Below, in pieces: positions 36,445-45,165 of a stretch of 64,000 nucleotides of DNA. Every line of letters begins with the position of its first letter. The stretch's first letter is position 1. This stretch comes from JAJRPT01 sp965661945 (GTDB lineage Bacteria; Bacteroidota; Ignavibacteria; Kapaibacteriales; UBA2268): contig CBFIFP010000001.1 in assembly GCA_965661945.1 (NCBI GenBank), positions 930,001-994,000 of the forward strand. Direction: 5' to 3'. The notes beneath the pieces are model-generated. The model saw only the letters and a program-made list of their open reading frames with translations. It was not told the origin of the DNA and did no database searches. The position numbers and the translations under genes were made by a program.

Positions 36445-37176
36445 ATGTCTGTAAAAAGCACAGAGGAGCAAAAATCTCCTCCAATTTACCCTAAATCTGG
36501 TAAACTTATATTTATTGTTGATGATGAACCAGACATTTCGGAACTGGTTGCTCTCAACCTCAATAAATCTGGCTTTACTTCAAAGCAGTTTGAAAATGGT
36601 GAAGATTTCTTCTCTTCTCTAAAAGAAGTCATTCCTGATTTGATAATTCTTGATGTTATGTTGCCCGATTCTGATGGCTTTGATATATGTAAATATCTTA
36701 AATCCGATGCTAATTACTCAAGTATTCCTGTTATTATGCTCACAGCTCGTGGCACAGAAATGGAAAAAATACTTGGTTTAGAGCTTGGTGCAGATGATTA
36801 CGTAACCAAGCCGTTTTCTCCAAGAGAATTAGTTGCAAGAGTAAAAGCAATTCTTCGACGTGATAACAAAGAAGTCCAAACAGGAAAAATTAAAATTGGA
36901 AATCATGTTGTGATAGATTTGCAGAAGTATGAAGTTTATGTTGATACTAAAAAAATTGACTTAACTTCTTCGGAATTTAAAATTCTTAAACTTCTGGCAG
37001 ATAAAAAGGGCTGGGTTTATTCAAGAGAGCAAATACTTGATTTCCTTGGAGCTAATGATAAAGGTGTTCTAGACAGAACAGTTGATGTTCATATAAAAAA
37101 TCTACGCGAGAAATTGGGAACATCGGGAAGACTAATCAAGAACATAAGAGGTGTCGGTTATAAATTAGAGGATTAA
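36445..37176 (+). CDS. PhoB/OmpR-family response regulator
   Basis: A 243-aa two-component transcription regulator. After a short N-terminal extension of about 20 residues, the receiver domain (20-140) has acidic DDEPD (26-30), phospho-acceptor Asp70 in LDVMLPDSDG, and Lys122 in VTKPFSPRE. The C-terminal winged-helix DNA-binding domain (about 150-243) carries LTSSEFKILKLLADKKGW, REQILDF, DRTVDVHIKNLREKLG, and GVGYKLED. Its partner kinase is the next gene, which starts directly after the stop. Regulation of phosphate or envelope genes is a reasonable guess for a PhoB/PhoR pair but is not shown. Confidence 0.93.
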   Translation: MSVKSTEEQKSPPIYPKSGKLIFIVDDEPDISELVALNLNKSGFTSKQFENGEDFFSSLKEVIPDLIILDVMLPDSDGFDICKYLKSDANYSSIPVIMLTARGTEMEKILGLELGADDYVTKPFSPRELVARVKAILRRDNKEVQTGKIKIGNHVVIDLQKYEVYVDTKKIDLTSSEFKILKLLADKKGWVYSREQILDFLGANDKGVLDRTVDVHIKNLREKLGTSGRLIKNIRGVGYKLED

Positions 37177-38931
37177 TTGAAAAGATTATCATCTAAAATC
37201 TTTATTTCACACTTGCTTGTTATTATATTTTTAACAAGTCTTGTTGTGGTGTTTTCGTATCGTATTATTAAATCGGATTATCAAAACACACTTGTTAATA
37301 ATCTTATTTCTATTAATAATACCTTCCAATTCAAACTTAGAGATTTTATTATTGATAATGAATCTTCTAAAATAGACTCATTAACAAAAGCCATTGGTAA
37401 AGAAATTCACGTAAGAATAACAATTACTGATTTAAAAGGAAAGGTAATTGGAGATACTGAAGCGAATCCTGACACTGTAGAAAATCATATTGACAGACCT
37501 GAGATTCAACAAGCACTTAAAGAAAAATACGGTAAATCAATTCGCTATTCAAATACTGTGAATAGCGATATGATTTACGTTGCTATGCCAATCAAAATAA
37601 ATGACAAAATCTATGGTATATCAAGAGTAAGTTTTTTTGCAAGTCAATATGATAAACTTCTTGCTTCGCTTTTGCAAAATATGATTGAGATTTCAATTCT
37701 AGTAATAATAATTACTTTAATTGGTATTTTAATATTTACTCGTAATTTAACTAAACCAATAAATCAACTTTCAATCGCTGCTTCAAATGTTGCTGCAGGT
37801 GATTTTGATTTTAAAGTAAATGTTAGATCGAATGACGAAATAGCAACTTTGTCAAGAAATTTTAATTTAATGACAAAAAAACTAAAAGACCTATTTAATC
37901 AAGTAGTCTCTCAAAAAGAGGAACTTAACACACTTATCACTTCAATTGAAGAAGGCTTGGTGTCCCTTGATTCTAATGGGCGTATTTTACTTTCGAATGA
38001 AATGTTTAACACAATGGTTGAAACTGAGTCAATACAAGGTAGAAAGTACAAAAAAATTATAAAAGAAAAATCATTTAACAAACTTTTTAAAGATACATTA
38101 AAAAACAAAAAAAGCATAACTCGTGAAATTAATGTTAATGAAAACTTCTTTCTTGCATCTTCTAATTACATTGAAACAAAAGATGAAGTTGTGATTTTGT
38201 TTCATGATATAACTGAGATTAAAAAACTTGAACAAATTAAAAAAGATTTTGTAATTAATGTTTCACACGAATTACGAACTCCATTAACGGCAATTAAGGG
38301 CTTCTTAGAAACAATGCAATCAGAAGTAGAAGATAATGATATTGCAATTAGATACATGAATATTATATCACGACATACTAATAGACTAATTGACCTTGTT
38401 CAGGATTTACTACTTTTATCAGAAGTTGAGAACAATAATATAAATATAATTTTTACCCAAGTTAATATTTATAAATTTGTTTTAAATGTTACAAAGATAT
38501 TTGAACAAAGATTAAAAGATAAAAACATAGAATTAAAAATAGAATGTGAAAACAAAGATTTAAAAATTGATGCCGACACTTTTAAGTTAGAACAAGTTTT
38601 TATAAATTTGATTGATAATTCTATAAAATATACTGATGAAGGTAGCATAATAATTTCAGTAAAAAATGATACAAAGAATATTTTTATTGAAATACAAGAT
38701 ACAGGTATTGGAATACCCGATGGAGATAAAGATAGAATATTCGAACGCTTCTATCTTGTTAATAAAGCTAGAACTAGGAAAGAAGGTGGAACTGGTTTGG
38801 GGCTTTCGATTGTCAAACATATTATCCTAAATCACAACGGAACAATAAAAGTTGAAAGTAAAATTGGTGTTGGAACAAAATTTTTGATTAAATTGCCAAT
38901 TATTCAAAACAAATTTGAAGAAATAATTTAA
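37177..38931 (+). CDS. PhoR-like sensor histidine kinase
   Basis: A 584-aa membrane kinase. The TTG at 37177 (TAA-TTG with the regulator) is the only start retaining the first helix (about 7-29). The periplasmic sensor part runs to 165, a second helix spans about 168-188, and then follow HAMP (190-240), PAS (245-345), and the HisKA domain with His364 in VSHELRTPL. The ATPase domain shows NLIDNSIKYT, DTGIGIP and GGTGLGLSIVKH. This arrangement is that of PhoR. It ends five bases before an ECF sigma gene, so the kinase, regulator and sigma factor probably act together. Confidence 0.92.
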   Translation: MKRLSSKIFISHLLVIIFLTSLVVVFSYRIIKSDYQNTLVNNLISINNTFQFKLRDFIIDNESSKIDSLTKAIGKEIHVRITITDLKGKVIGDTEANPDTVENHIDRPEIQQALKEKYGKSIRYSNTVNSDMIYVAMPIKINDKIYGISRVSFFASQYDKLLASLLQNMIEISILVIIITLIGILIFTRNLTKPINQLSIAASNVAAGDFDFKVNVRSNDEIATLSRNFNLMTKKLKDLFNQVVSQKEELNTLITSIEEGLVSLDSNGRILLSNEMFNTMVETESIQGRKYKKIIKEKSFNKLFKDTLKNKKSITREINVNENFFLASSNYIETKDEVVILFHDITEIKKLEQIKKDFVINVSHELRTPLTAIKGFLETMQSEVEDNDIAIRYMNIISRHTNRLIDLVQDLLLLSEVENNNINIIFTQVNIYKFVLNVTKIFEQRLKDKNIELKIECENKDLKIDADTFKLEQVFINLIDNSIKYTDEGSIIISVKNDTKNIFIEIQDTGIGIPDGDKDRIFERFYLVNKARTRKEGGTGLGLSIVKHIILNHNGTIKVESKIGVGTKFLIKLPIIQNKFEEII

Positions 38932-38935
38932 ATAA

Positions 38936-39547
38936 ATGTCTGAAAAAAGTAAAACACAATCAAATGAGGAAGATTTTGAAGCCATAAGAAAGATTTTAGA
39001 TGGGGATAAATCTGCATTTGCATTCTTACAGAATAAATATAAATCAAGAATTAAATCGCTTGTCAGGAGAATGATAAAAGACCCTGATGATGTAGATGAT
39101 TTAACACAAGAGGCGTTTATCAAGGCATATAATGCCCTTGAAACCTTTCAATTCGCATATAATTTTTCTGCGTGGCTATATCGTATTGCCTCGAATAGTT
39201 GTATCGATTTTTTAAGAAAAAAGAGATTTAAGACTATTTCTTTAGACCAGCCAATCGGCGGAGAGGACGACTTGTATATTGATGTGCCATCAGAAGATCA
39301 TACTCCTGATGTGATGATGATTGCAACAGAAAGAAGAAAGATTTTAAATAAAGCTATTGAAGAACTACCAGAAAATTATAGAGTAATCATTCAAATGCGA
39401 CATAAAGATGAACTAGACTATAAGGAAATATCAGAAAAACTCGATATTCCATTGGGAACAGTAAAAGCTCATTTGTTTAGAGCAAGAAGAATTCTATATG
39501 ATGCCTTGGTAGAAAAAAAGGATTTAATTAGATATTTGAAAGATTAA
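38936..39547 (+). CDS. ECF-type RNA polymerase sigma factor
   Basis: A 203-aa sigma-70 family member with only regions 2 and 4. Region 2 (about 20-90) contains RMIKDPDDVDDLTQEAFIKAYNALETF and SAWLYRIASNSCIDFLRKK. Region 4 (about 140-195) contains LPENYRVIIQMRHKDELDYKEI and IPLGTVKAHLFRARRIL. A linker of about 40 residues joins them. It is RpoE-like in length. ECF genes are normally followed by an anti-sigma gene; none is present here, and a terminator lies 15 bases after the stop. It may be controlled at transcription or by the two-component pair just upstream. Confidence 0.93.
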   Translation: MSEKSKTQSNEEDFEAIRKILDGDKSAFAFLQNKYKSRIKSLVRRMIKDPDDVDDLTQEAFIKAYNALETFQFAYNFSAWLYRIASNSCIDFLRKKRFKTISLDQPIGGEDDLYIDVPSEDHTPDVMMIATERRKILNKAIEELPENYRVIIQMRHKDELDYKEISEKLDIPLGTVKAHLFRARRILYDALVEKKDLIRYLKD

Positions 39548-39562
39548 TACATAAAAAAGAAA

Positions 39563-39594
39563 AGAGGTAATTTTTTAATTACCTCTGTTTTTTT
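39563..39594 (+). terminator. Strong Rho-independent terminator
   Basis: Ten-base perfect arms AGAGGTAATT and AATTACCTCT (39563-39572, 39577-39586) around TTTT, followed by G and seven T. It ends the elbB-to-sigma transcription unit; a T-rich stretch on the other strand could also let it serve the convergent gene. Confidence 0.9.
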
Positions 39595-39637
39595 GTACTA
39601 ATTTTAAATTTATATTTTAATATTTGAGAATTAATAT

Positions 39638-40108
39638 TTAAGAATGCCACCTATAATTTTCGTTTAGATTCTCGATTTTTTTCCAAGTTAAAGTAGGAAT
39701 CCTTTTTATACCATCGTAATCTAACTGTGGTGCTTTAAGAATTAGAATGTTATTTTCTAATTCATATACCCTTTTAACTCTTGTATTTATCCAATTAGGA
39801 TATAAAGAGAGTTCTATCTCATGAATAATATATTTGCGATATTCGTTAACTGAATATTTACCAAAGTAAGAAATATAGCCAGAATACGCTTCTATAATTT
39901 CATTTGTTTTTCCTTTTCTAAAATCTTCGGACTCAAAATTTGCTCTCATTGCATTTCCCAATTGTGCTGACATCAATTCATTATCACCATAATGTAAAAG
40001 ACCTCTTACATTTGGACCAAACGGTAAAATAACAGTACCATCTTCAGCAACTGCCTCAAATTTAATAAGTTCCCAATAACCTTTAATCGCTATCTTTGTA
40101 ACATTCAT
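39638..40108 (-). CDS. Lipocalin-like domain protein
   Basis: A 156-aa protein without a signal peptide, of the lipocalin-like (Lipocalin_5 type) family: GYWELIKFEAVAEDG near residues 9-23, ILPFGPNVRGLLHYG, MSAQLGNAM, an 'AYSGYISYFGKYSV' core, and a terminal 'LYPNWINTRVKRVYELENN'. Such proteins form an eight-stranded barrel that may bind a small hydrophobic ligand. I chose the ATG at 40108. The longer frame adds 34 residues rich in Lys/Ile with no similarity to the family. Convergent with the sigma-factor gene. Confidence 0.8.
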   Translation of the reverse strand: MNVTKIAIKGYWELIKFEAVAEDGTVILPFGPNVRGLLHYGDNELMSAQLGNAMRANFESEDFRKGKTNEIIEAYSGYISYFGKYSVNEYRKYIIHEIELSLYPNWINTRVKRVYELENNILILKAPQLDYDGIKRIPTLTWKKIENLNENYRWHS

Positions 40109-40259
40109 AATTTTTACTATAAAATAATTTAAAATTAAGAATTTTTTTTGATATAGACTATTTTTTAATTTTATTTTTTTTCTATATTTTAAATTTATAA
40201 ATATTGGCATATTTATTGTTAAAAATAATATTATTTTTGTTTAATATTTGGAGCTAATT

Positions 40260-40400
40260 ATGGAACTAATGGATTTAAAAAACGAAATTGATGAAGTCAT
40301 CAATCAAAAAGAACTTGATAAGTTGATTTTTGAAACTGAGAAATCTTTTAATAATAACTATGAAATTGATTTCGAAGATGAATTAGAACTTGAATTCTAA
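40260..40400 (+). CDS. Small acidic protein of 46 aa, unknown
   Basis: A short open frame that is easily missed. GGAG lies six bases before ATG 40260, giving an ideal ribosome-binding site. The product is MELMDLKNEIDEVINQK, then a helical, Glu/Asp-rich stretch, ending ELELEF. It has no Cys, no signal peptide and no membrane segment. A perfect terminator follows 27 bases after the stop, so it is a one-gene transcript. It is divergent from the lipocalin-like gene and upstream of the large sensor kinase. The coding call rests on the start signal, the terminator and the lack of a competing frame, so a chance ORF cannot be fully excluded. No family was recognised. Confidence 0.68.
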   Translation: MELMDLKNEIDEVINQKELDKLIFETEKSFNNNYEIDFEDELELEF

Positions 40401-40427
40401 TTTTAGTTATTTAAACATATTATTATT

Positions 40428-40453
40428 AAAAGGAGAGGTTCTCTCCTTTTTTT
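40428..40453 (+). terminator. Rho-independent terminator of the 46-aa gene
   Basis: Ten-base perfect arms AAAAGGAGAG (40428-40437) and CTCTCCTTTT (40441-40450) around a GTT loop, followed by a T run. It lies 28 bases after the 46-aa reading frame. Confidence 0.88.
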
Positions 40454-40601
40454 CTATTTTATTTTCATTGAATATATTTTATGTATTAATATTTATTTTT
40501 TCTAATATTAATTTTTCAAAGTTTTTTTTGATTATTTGTTTATAATGTCTTAATTTGGTGGTAGCAACAATTAAAAAGTCAATATTAAGTTTGGATATTT
40601 A

Positions 40602-43600
40602 GTGTTAAAGACTATCAATGAGATTAAGAATTTTAAAATTATTGGAATAAACAAAGATGTTTCAAACCTTATTATCGAAAAAGGTATTGAAGGCACTTTG
40701 CTATTAGACTTAAGTGAAAATAAATTCTTATGGTTTGATAATCGATTAAAAAAATTATTGGAATATAGTGATTTCGAGAGCACACTAGTAGAAAGCATAA
40801 TATCTAACAACCAACTCCTCTCTATTTCTAACCTTTTAGATAAAAATATACAAAACACATATTTTCAATTATCACTTATTAATTCAAAATCCCAAATATT
40901 AACTTTTTCATCTGAGATATTCCAAGCAGAATATAAAAATTCAAAAAGTAGAATTGTATTAATTTGTTTAGCTAGATTAATAGATACTACAGAAGAGGAA
41001 ATTGAAAAAGAAAAGTTATTATTTAATTTTAAATATTTTAAAACTATTATTGAAAGTACTAGTAATGGTGTTGCCTTAATTGATAAAGATGGTAAAGCAA
41101 TTTATGCCTCAGATACAGCTAGTAAAATATTAGGTTTTTCAAATAATGAATTGACAGGTATGAGCTTATCCGAACTAATTGATGAGGAAGATAAGCCACA
41201 TGTTTTTTCAATATTGATGGAAAGTCTTGAAAACCCTGATAAAGAAATTGATGGTGGTGTTGTAAAAGTCCGTTGTAAAGATGGCAGTTTCAAATATAAC
41301 CAGGCTAAATTAATAAATTATCTAGATAATCCACATATAAATGCTATTTTAGATATCTTTACTGATGTTTCAGAAAAACATCTGTTAGAAAAAGAAAATC
41401 AAATATATTTGAATAATTTAGAGGAAAGAGCAAAGGAACAAAGTTGTCTATATAGAATCTCACAATTAGAACACGAAAATATTGAAATTCAAGACTTTAT
41501 TAAACAAATTGTGGATATTATACCTTCTGGATTTCAATATCCTGATAATACATTTGTTAATATAATTTTAAATAACATTGATTATAAATCAAAAGAATAT
41601 AAATTTCATATAAATAATTTAATTTGCAGCAGAAAAAGTGAAAATGATATTGATTTAACTTTATGTGTTTATTGCAATAAGGAAGGTATTAATAGTGAAG
41701 ATATTTTTTTAAAAGAGGAAAATGTCTTGCTTGAATCTATTGCAAACATAGTTACTATGAAATATAGGCAAAAAAAGAACTTAAATAATTTAAAAGAAAC
41801 TTTACAAACGTATGATTATGCTTTAAACGCTGTTTCAGATGCTATTTATAGCTGGGATTTGGAAAGTAACACTTTAAATTGGAGTAGTGGCATACAAACT
41901 ACATTCCAACATTCTAAGGAAGAGCTTAATCGTTTAAATGATATAAGTAGTTGGGTTTTGTTTGTTCACGATGAAGATAGAGAAAGAGTTTTAAATAATT
42001 TATATAATGCAATAGAAGAAGATGGAAGCGTTTGGGAAGATAAATATCGCTTTCATACTGGAAATAATAACATTGCAGTAGTTTTGGATAGAGCGTTTAT
42101 TCTTAGGGACGCAGAAGGTAAAGCATTAACTCTATACGGAGCTATGCAAGACATAACTGAACAGCAAAACAAAGAAGAAGAAATATTATATCATAACAAA
42201 ATGCTTTCAGTAATTTCTAAAGTAAATAATAACCTATTAGGATTCAAAGATTGGTATAAAGTTTTGTCTAATTGCTTTGAAATAATTGGTGAAGTTATTG
42301 ATGTTGATAGGGTTTATTATTTTGAAAATTATACAGATCCTAAAACTGGAGAGATGTTTTGTAATCAAAAACTTGAATGGTCCGCAGAAAATGTTACGCC
42401 ACAAATTGAAAATCCGAAATTGCAAAATGTTCCATTTAAAATGATTAATGATTTTTTAGAACCATTGAAACAAAATTTACCTTTCATAAAAATTGTTTCT
42501 CAGATGGAAGATACAATAACTAAAAAAGCTCTGCAATCTCAAGATATACTTTCTGTCATAATTTTTCCTATTATAGTAAATGGGGAGTATTTTGGATTCA
42601 TTGGATTTGATGAATGCAAGTATGAAAGAATTTGGAAAGAGTTTGAAATTGATTTTTTGAAAACTATTTCTTACGGTTTATCTAAGGCAATCGAGGGTCA
42701 AGTCTATAAAAATGATATTTTAAAACAAAAAAATAAAATTAACACCATTTTAGAAAGTGTTGGTGATGGATTTGCCGCTGTTGATAGTAATTTTATTGTA
42801 ACTTATTGGAACAAAAAAGCAGAAGAATTAACTGGTATATTGTCCAAGAATATTGTTGGAAATAAAGTATGGGACAATTTCAAATCTTTATTTGGAACAA
42901 ACTACTACAATAATGTAATAAATGCATTAAATACTAAAGAACATTTTTTTCAAGATAAGCTTTTTTTAGATGAATCTGGTAGGTGGTTAGAACTAAATGT
43001 TTACCAAACTGCAGATGGCTTAACTTTTTATTTTAGAGATATTTCTGTTAGGATTAAAAATGAAATAGAACTTGAAAAACTTTCTTACGTTGCCAGACAT
43101 ACCAATGATGTTGTAATAATTTCTAATAAAAATAAAGAAATAGAATGGGTAAATAATGCATTTTATATAATTACTGGATATAGTTTTGATGAGGTTATAG
43201 GTAAAAAACCAGGAGATTTTCTGCAAGGAAGTGAAACTGATCAAAATACTATCATCAAAATTCGTGAGGCTTTAAATAATCACAAACCAATTAAGACAAG
43301 AATTTTAAATTATACCAAAAATAAAAGAAAATATTGGTTAGATTTAACAATAAACCCTGTTTTCAATGAAGACGGAGATTTAAAAAACTTTATTGCTATT
43401 GAAAGAGATATTACTGACATTGTAAATTATGAAATAAATCTACAAAAAATAAATGAAAATCTTGAAGATATTGTTATCGAAAGAACTGAAGAGCTAGAAG
43501 TTGCTAACCAGGAACTTCAATTAATGAATAAAGAAAAAGATAGATTTTTTGGAATTGTTGCTCATGATATAAAAAATCCTATATCTGGAATTCAACTTGT

Positions 43601-44213
43601 TAGTCAACTAATTCAGATGAAATTTAAGAAACTTTGTGATATGGATACCTCACAATTCGATAAAGACTTTGAACATATATTTCATTTAGTTAACAAAATT
43701 GCAAAAGATCTGGATGAATTATTAGAGATAAATAAATTACAAAGAGGTAGTTTTAAAATTATTAAAACTGAATTTAAGATAAACAGTATATTTACTGAAA
43801 TTATTAATGAATTCAATATTCAAGCTCATGAAAAGCAAATTGAATTAGAAACAAAAATCGAAGACTCTGTAGTTAATTTAGATTTAAACTCTTTAGAAAT
43901 TATATCCAATAATATTATTTCTAATGCTATAAAATACTCTAAAATTAATTCTAAAATTATAATTGCTATTTTTACCGATAACAATTTCTTTGTTTTAAAA
44001 GTAACTGACTCAGGTCCTGGGTTCTTAAAAGAAGATTTAAATAATTTATACCAGCCATATAAAAAACTTTCAGCAAAACCAACAGGGAATGAAAGTTCTA
44101 GCGGATTGGGCTTATCAATTGTAAAAAACATAATAGAACTAAACGGTGGAAGAATAGAATTAGATACAGAAGTTGGCGTTGGCTCAACTTTTACGGTTTA
44201 TCTTCCTGTTTAA
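40602..44213 (+). CDS. Multi-PAS/GAF sensor histidine kinase, 1203 aa
   Basis: A large soluble sensor kinase with no transmembrane segment. I see PAS (about 145-260: 'VALIDKDGKAIYASDTASKILGF'), a GAF-like part (280-395), PAS (405-525: 'DLESNTLNWSSGI'), GAF (540-690: 'VIDVDRVYYFENY', 'FIGFDECKYERIW'), PAS (705-815) and PAS/PAC (825-935). A short coiled coil follows ('NLEDIVIERTEELEVANQEL'). Then come the HisKA site FGIVAHDIKNPISG (His988), and the ATPase domain with NIISNAIKYS, DSGPGF and GLGLSIVKN. It starts at a GTG with GGA upstream. No response regulator or output domain lies beside it, so it is an orphan kinase. Ligand or signal is unknown. Confidence 0.88.
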   Translation: MLKTINEIKNFKIIGINKDVSNLIIEKGIEGTLLLDLSENKFLWFDNRLKKLLEYSDFESTLVESIISNNQLLSISNLLDKNIQNTYFQLSLINSKSQILTFSSEIFQAEYKNSKSRIVLICLARLIDTTEEEIEKEKLLFNFKYFKTIIESTSNGVALIDKDGKAIYASDTASKILGFSNNELTGMSLSELIDEEDKPHVFSILMESLENPDKEIDGGVVKVRCKDGSFKYNQAKLINYLDNPHINAILDIFTDVSEKHLLEKENQIYLNNLEERAKEQSCLYRISQLEHENIEIQDFIKQIVDIIPSGFQYPDNTFVNIILNNIDYKSKEYKFHINNLICSRKSENDIDLTLCVYCNKEGINSEDIFLKEENVLLESIANIVTMKYRQKKNLNNLKETLQTYDYALNAVSDAIYSWDLESNTLNWSSGIQTTFQHSKEELNRLNDISSWVLFVHDEDRERVLNNLYNAIEEDGSVWEDKYRFHTGNNNIAVVLDRAFILRDAEGKALTLYGAMQDITEQQNKEEEILYHNKMLSVISKVNNNLLGFKDWYKVLSNCFEIIGEVIDVDRVYYFENYTDPKTGEMFCNQKLEWSAENVTPQIENPKLQNVPFKMINDFLEPLKQNLPFIKIVSQMEDTITKKALQSQDILSVIIFPIIVNGEYFGFIGFDECKYERIWKEFEIDFLKTISYGLSKAIEGQVYKNDILKQKNKINTILESVGDGFAAVDSNFIVTYWNKKAEELTGILSKNIVGNKVWDNFKSLFGTNYYNNVINALNTKEHFFQDKLFLDESGRWLELNVYQTADGLTFYFRDISVRIKNEIELEKLSYVARHTNDVVIISNKNKEIEWVNNAFYIITGYSFDEVIGKKPGDFLQGSETDQNTIIKIREALNNHKPIKTRILNYTKNKRKYWLDLTINPVFNEDGDLKNFIAIERDITDIVNYEINLQKINENLEDIVIERTEELEVANQELQLMNKEKDRFFGIVAHDIKNPISGIQLVSQLIQMKFKKLCDMDTSQFDKDFEHIFHLVNKIAKDLDELLEINKLQRGSFKIIKTEFKINSIFTEIINEFNIQAHEKQIELETKIEDSVVNLDLNSLEIISNNIISNAIKYSKINSKIIIAIFTDNNFFVLKVTDSGPGFLKEDLNNLYQPYKKLSAKPTGNESSSGLGLSIVKNIIELNGGRIELDTEVGVGSTFTVYLPV

Positions 44214-44226
44214 CATAACTATTTTG

Positions 44227-45165
44227 TCAATTTTTAAACTCGGATACTTTAAAATAATCTATTGTTTTTTTCATTCCTTCTTGCAACTCTACTTCTGGTT
44301 GCCAGTTGAATTTTTCTTTTGTTCTAGATATATCAAGATAAATCGAACGAATTTCTCCTTTTCTGGGTGGTAAATATTCTATTTTTGGCTTGTTACCCGA
44401 ATATTCAGTTATTAAATCATATAATTTTTGAGTATTTGTACCAACTCCTGTCCCAACATTAAAAACTCCGCTATCTGAATCCATTGCCGCTATATTTGCA
44501 TTAACTACATCAGATATATAAATATAATCCCTTACCATTCCGCCAGGTTGGTCTTCGTAAGAGTATATTTTACAATCTTCGTTTTTCAATATCTTACGAG
44601 CAAAAATAGTTATTACTCCCGATTCGTGAGCATTTGCTTGGCGAGGTCCATAAACATTTCCGTAGCGAAGGGCTGTGTAATTTAAGCCAAACTCATGCTT
44701 GTAAAAATGGAGATAATTTTCGCATAAAAGTTTTGTAATTCCATAAGGACAAAGAGGATGCAAGATTACATCTTCTTTGGTGGGGAGCAAATCTAAATGT
44801 CCGTAAATTACTCCACCAGTGGAAGAAAAAATAAACTTCTTCAAGTTGATTTCGAGAGATGCTTTTATTAAATTAAGAGTTCCATTTCCATTTACGTCGA
44901 GGTCAAACTTAGGATTTTCAACGGAATAAGGCACTGACATTTGAGCCGCTGTATGAAAGATATAATCTGGCTTTTCATTCAAAATTATATCGTAAGTTTC
45001 TTCATCGCGAATATCTTGCAGATAAAACTTTGCTTTAGGGTTGATATTTTCTTTCTGACCAGTATATAAATTATCGATTATAACTACTTCATAATCCATT
45101 GAGATAAGTTTATCAACTATATGCGAACCAATAAATCCCGCTCCGCCTGTTACAAGTGCTTTCAT
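44227..45165 (-). CDS. NAD-dependent epimerase/dehydratase, GalE-like
   Basis: An extended short-chain dehydrogenase of 312 aa. It has the Rossmann TGGAGFIGS (6-14), the FHTAAQMSVPYSV motif (70-82), FSSTGGVIYG (113-122) and catalytic Tyr141/Lys145 in YGITK. The C-terminal substrate half includes GNVYGPRQ and 'GGMVRDYIYISDV'. It belongs to the UDP-glucose 4-epimerase-like group that makes UDP-galactose, or UDP-GlcNAc/GalNAc type sugars. It overlaps the DegT aminotransferase stop by one base (TAATG), so the two form a sugar-modification pair; the exact sugar is not determined. Confidence 0.88.
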   Translation of the reverse strand: MKALVTGGAGFIGSHIVDKLISMDYEVVIIDNLYTGQKENINPKAKFYLQDIRDEETYDIILNEKPDYIFHTAAQMSVPYSVENPKFDLDVNGNGTLNLIKASLEINLKKFIFSSTGGVIYGHLDLLPTKEDVILHPLCPYGITKLLCENYLHFYKHEFGLNYTALRYGNVYGPRQANAHESGVITIFARKILKNEDCKIYSYEDQPGGMVRDYIYISDVVNANIAAMDSDSGVFNVGTGVGTNTQKLYDLITEYSGNKPKIEYLPPRKGEIRSIYLDISRTKEKFNWQPEVELQEGMKKTIDYFKVSEFKN

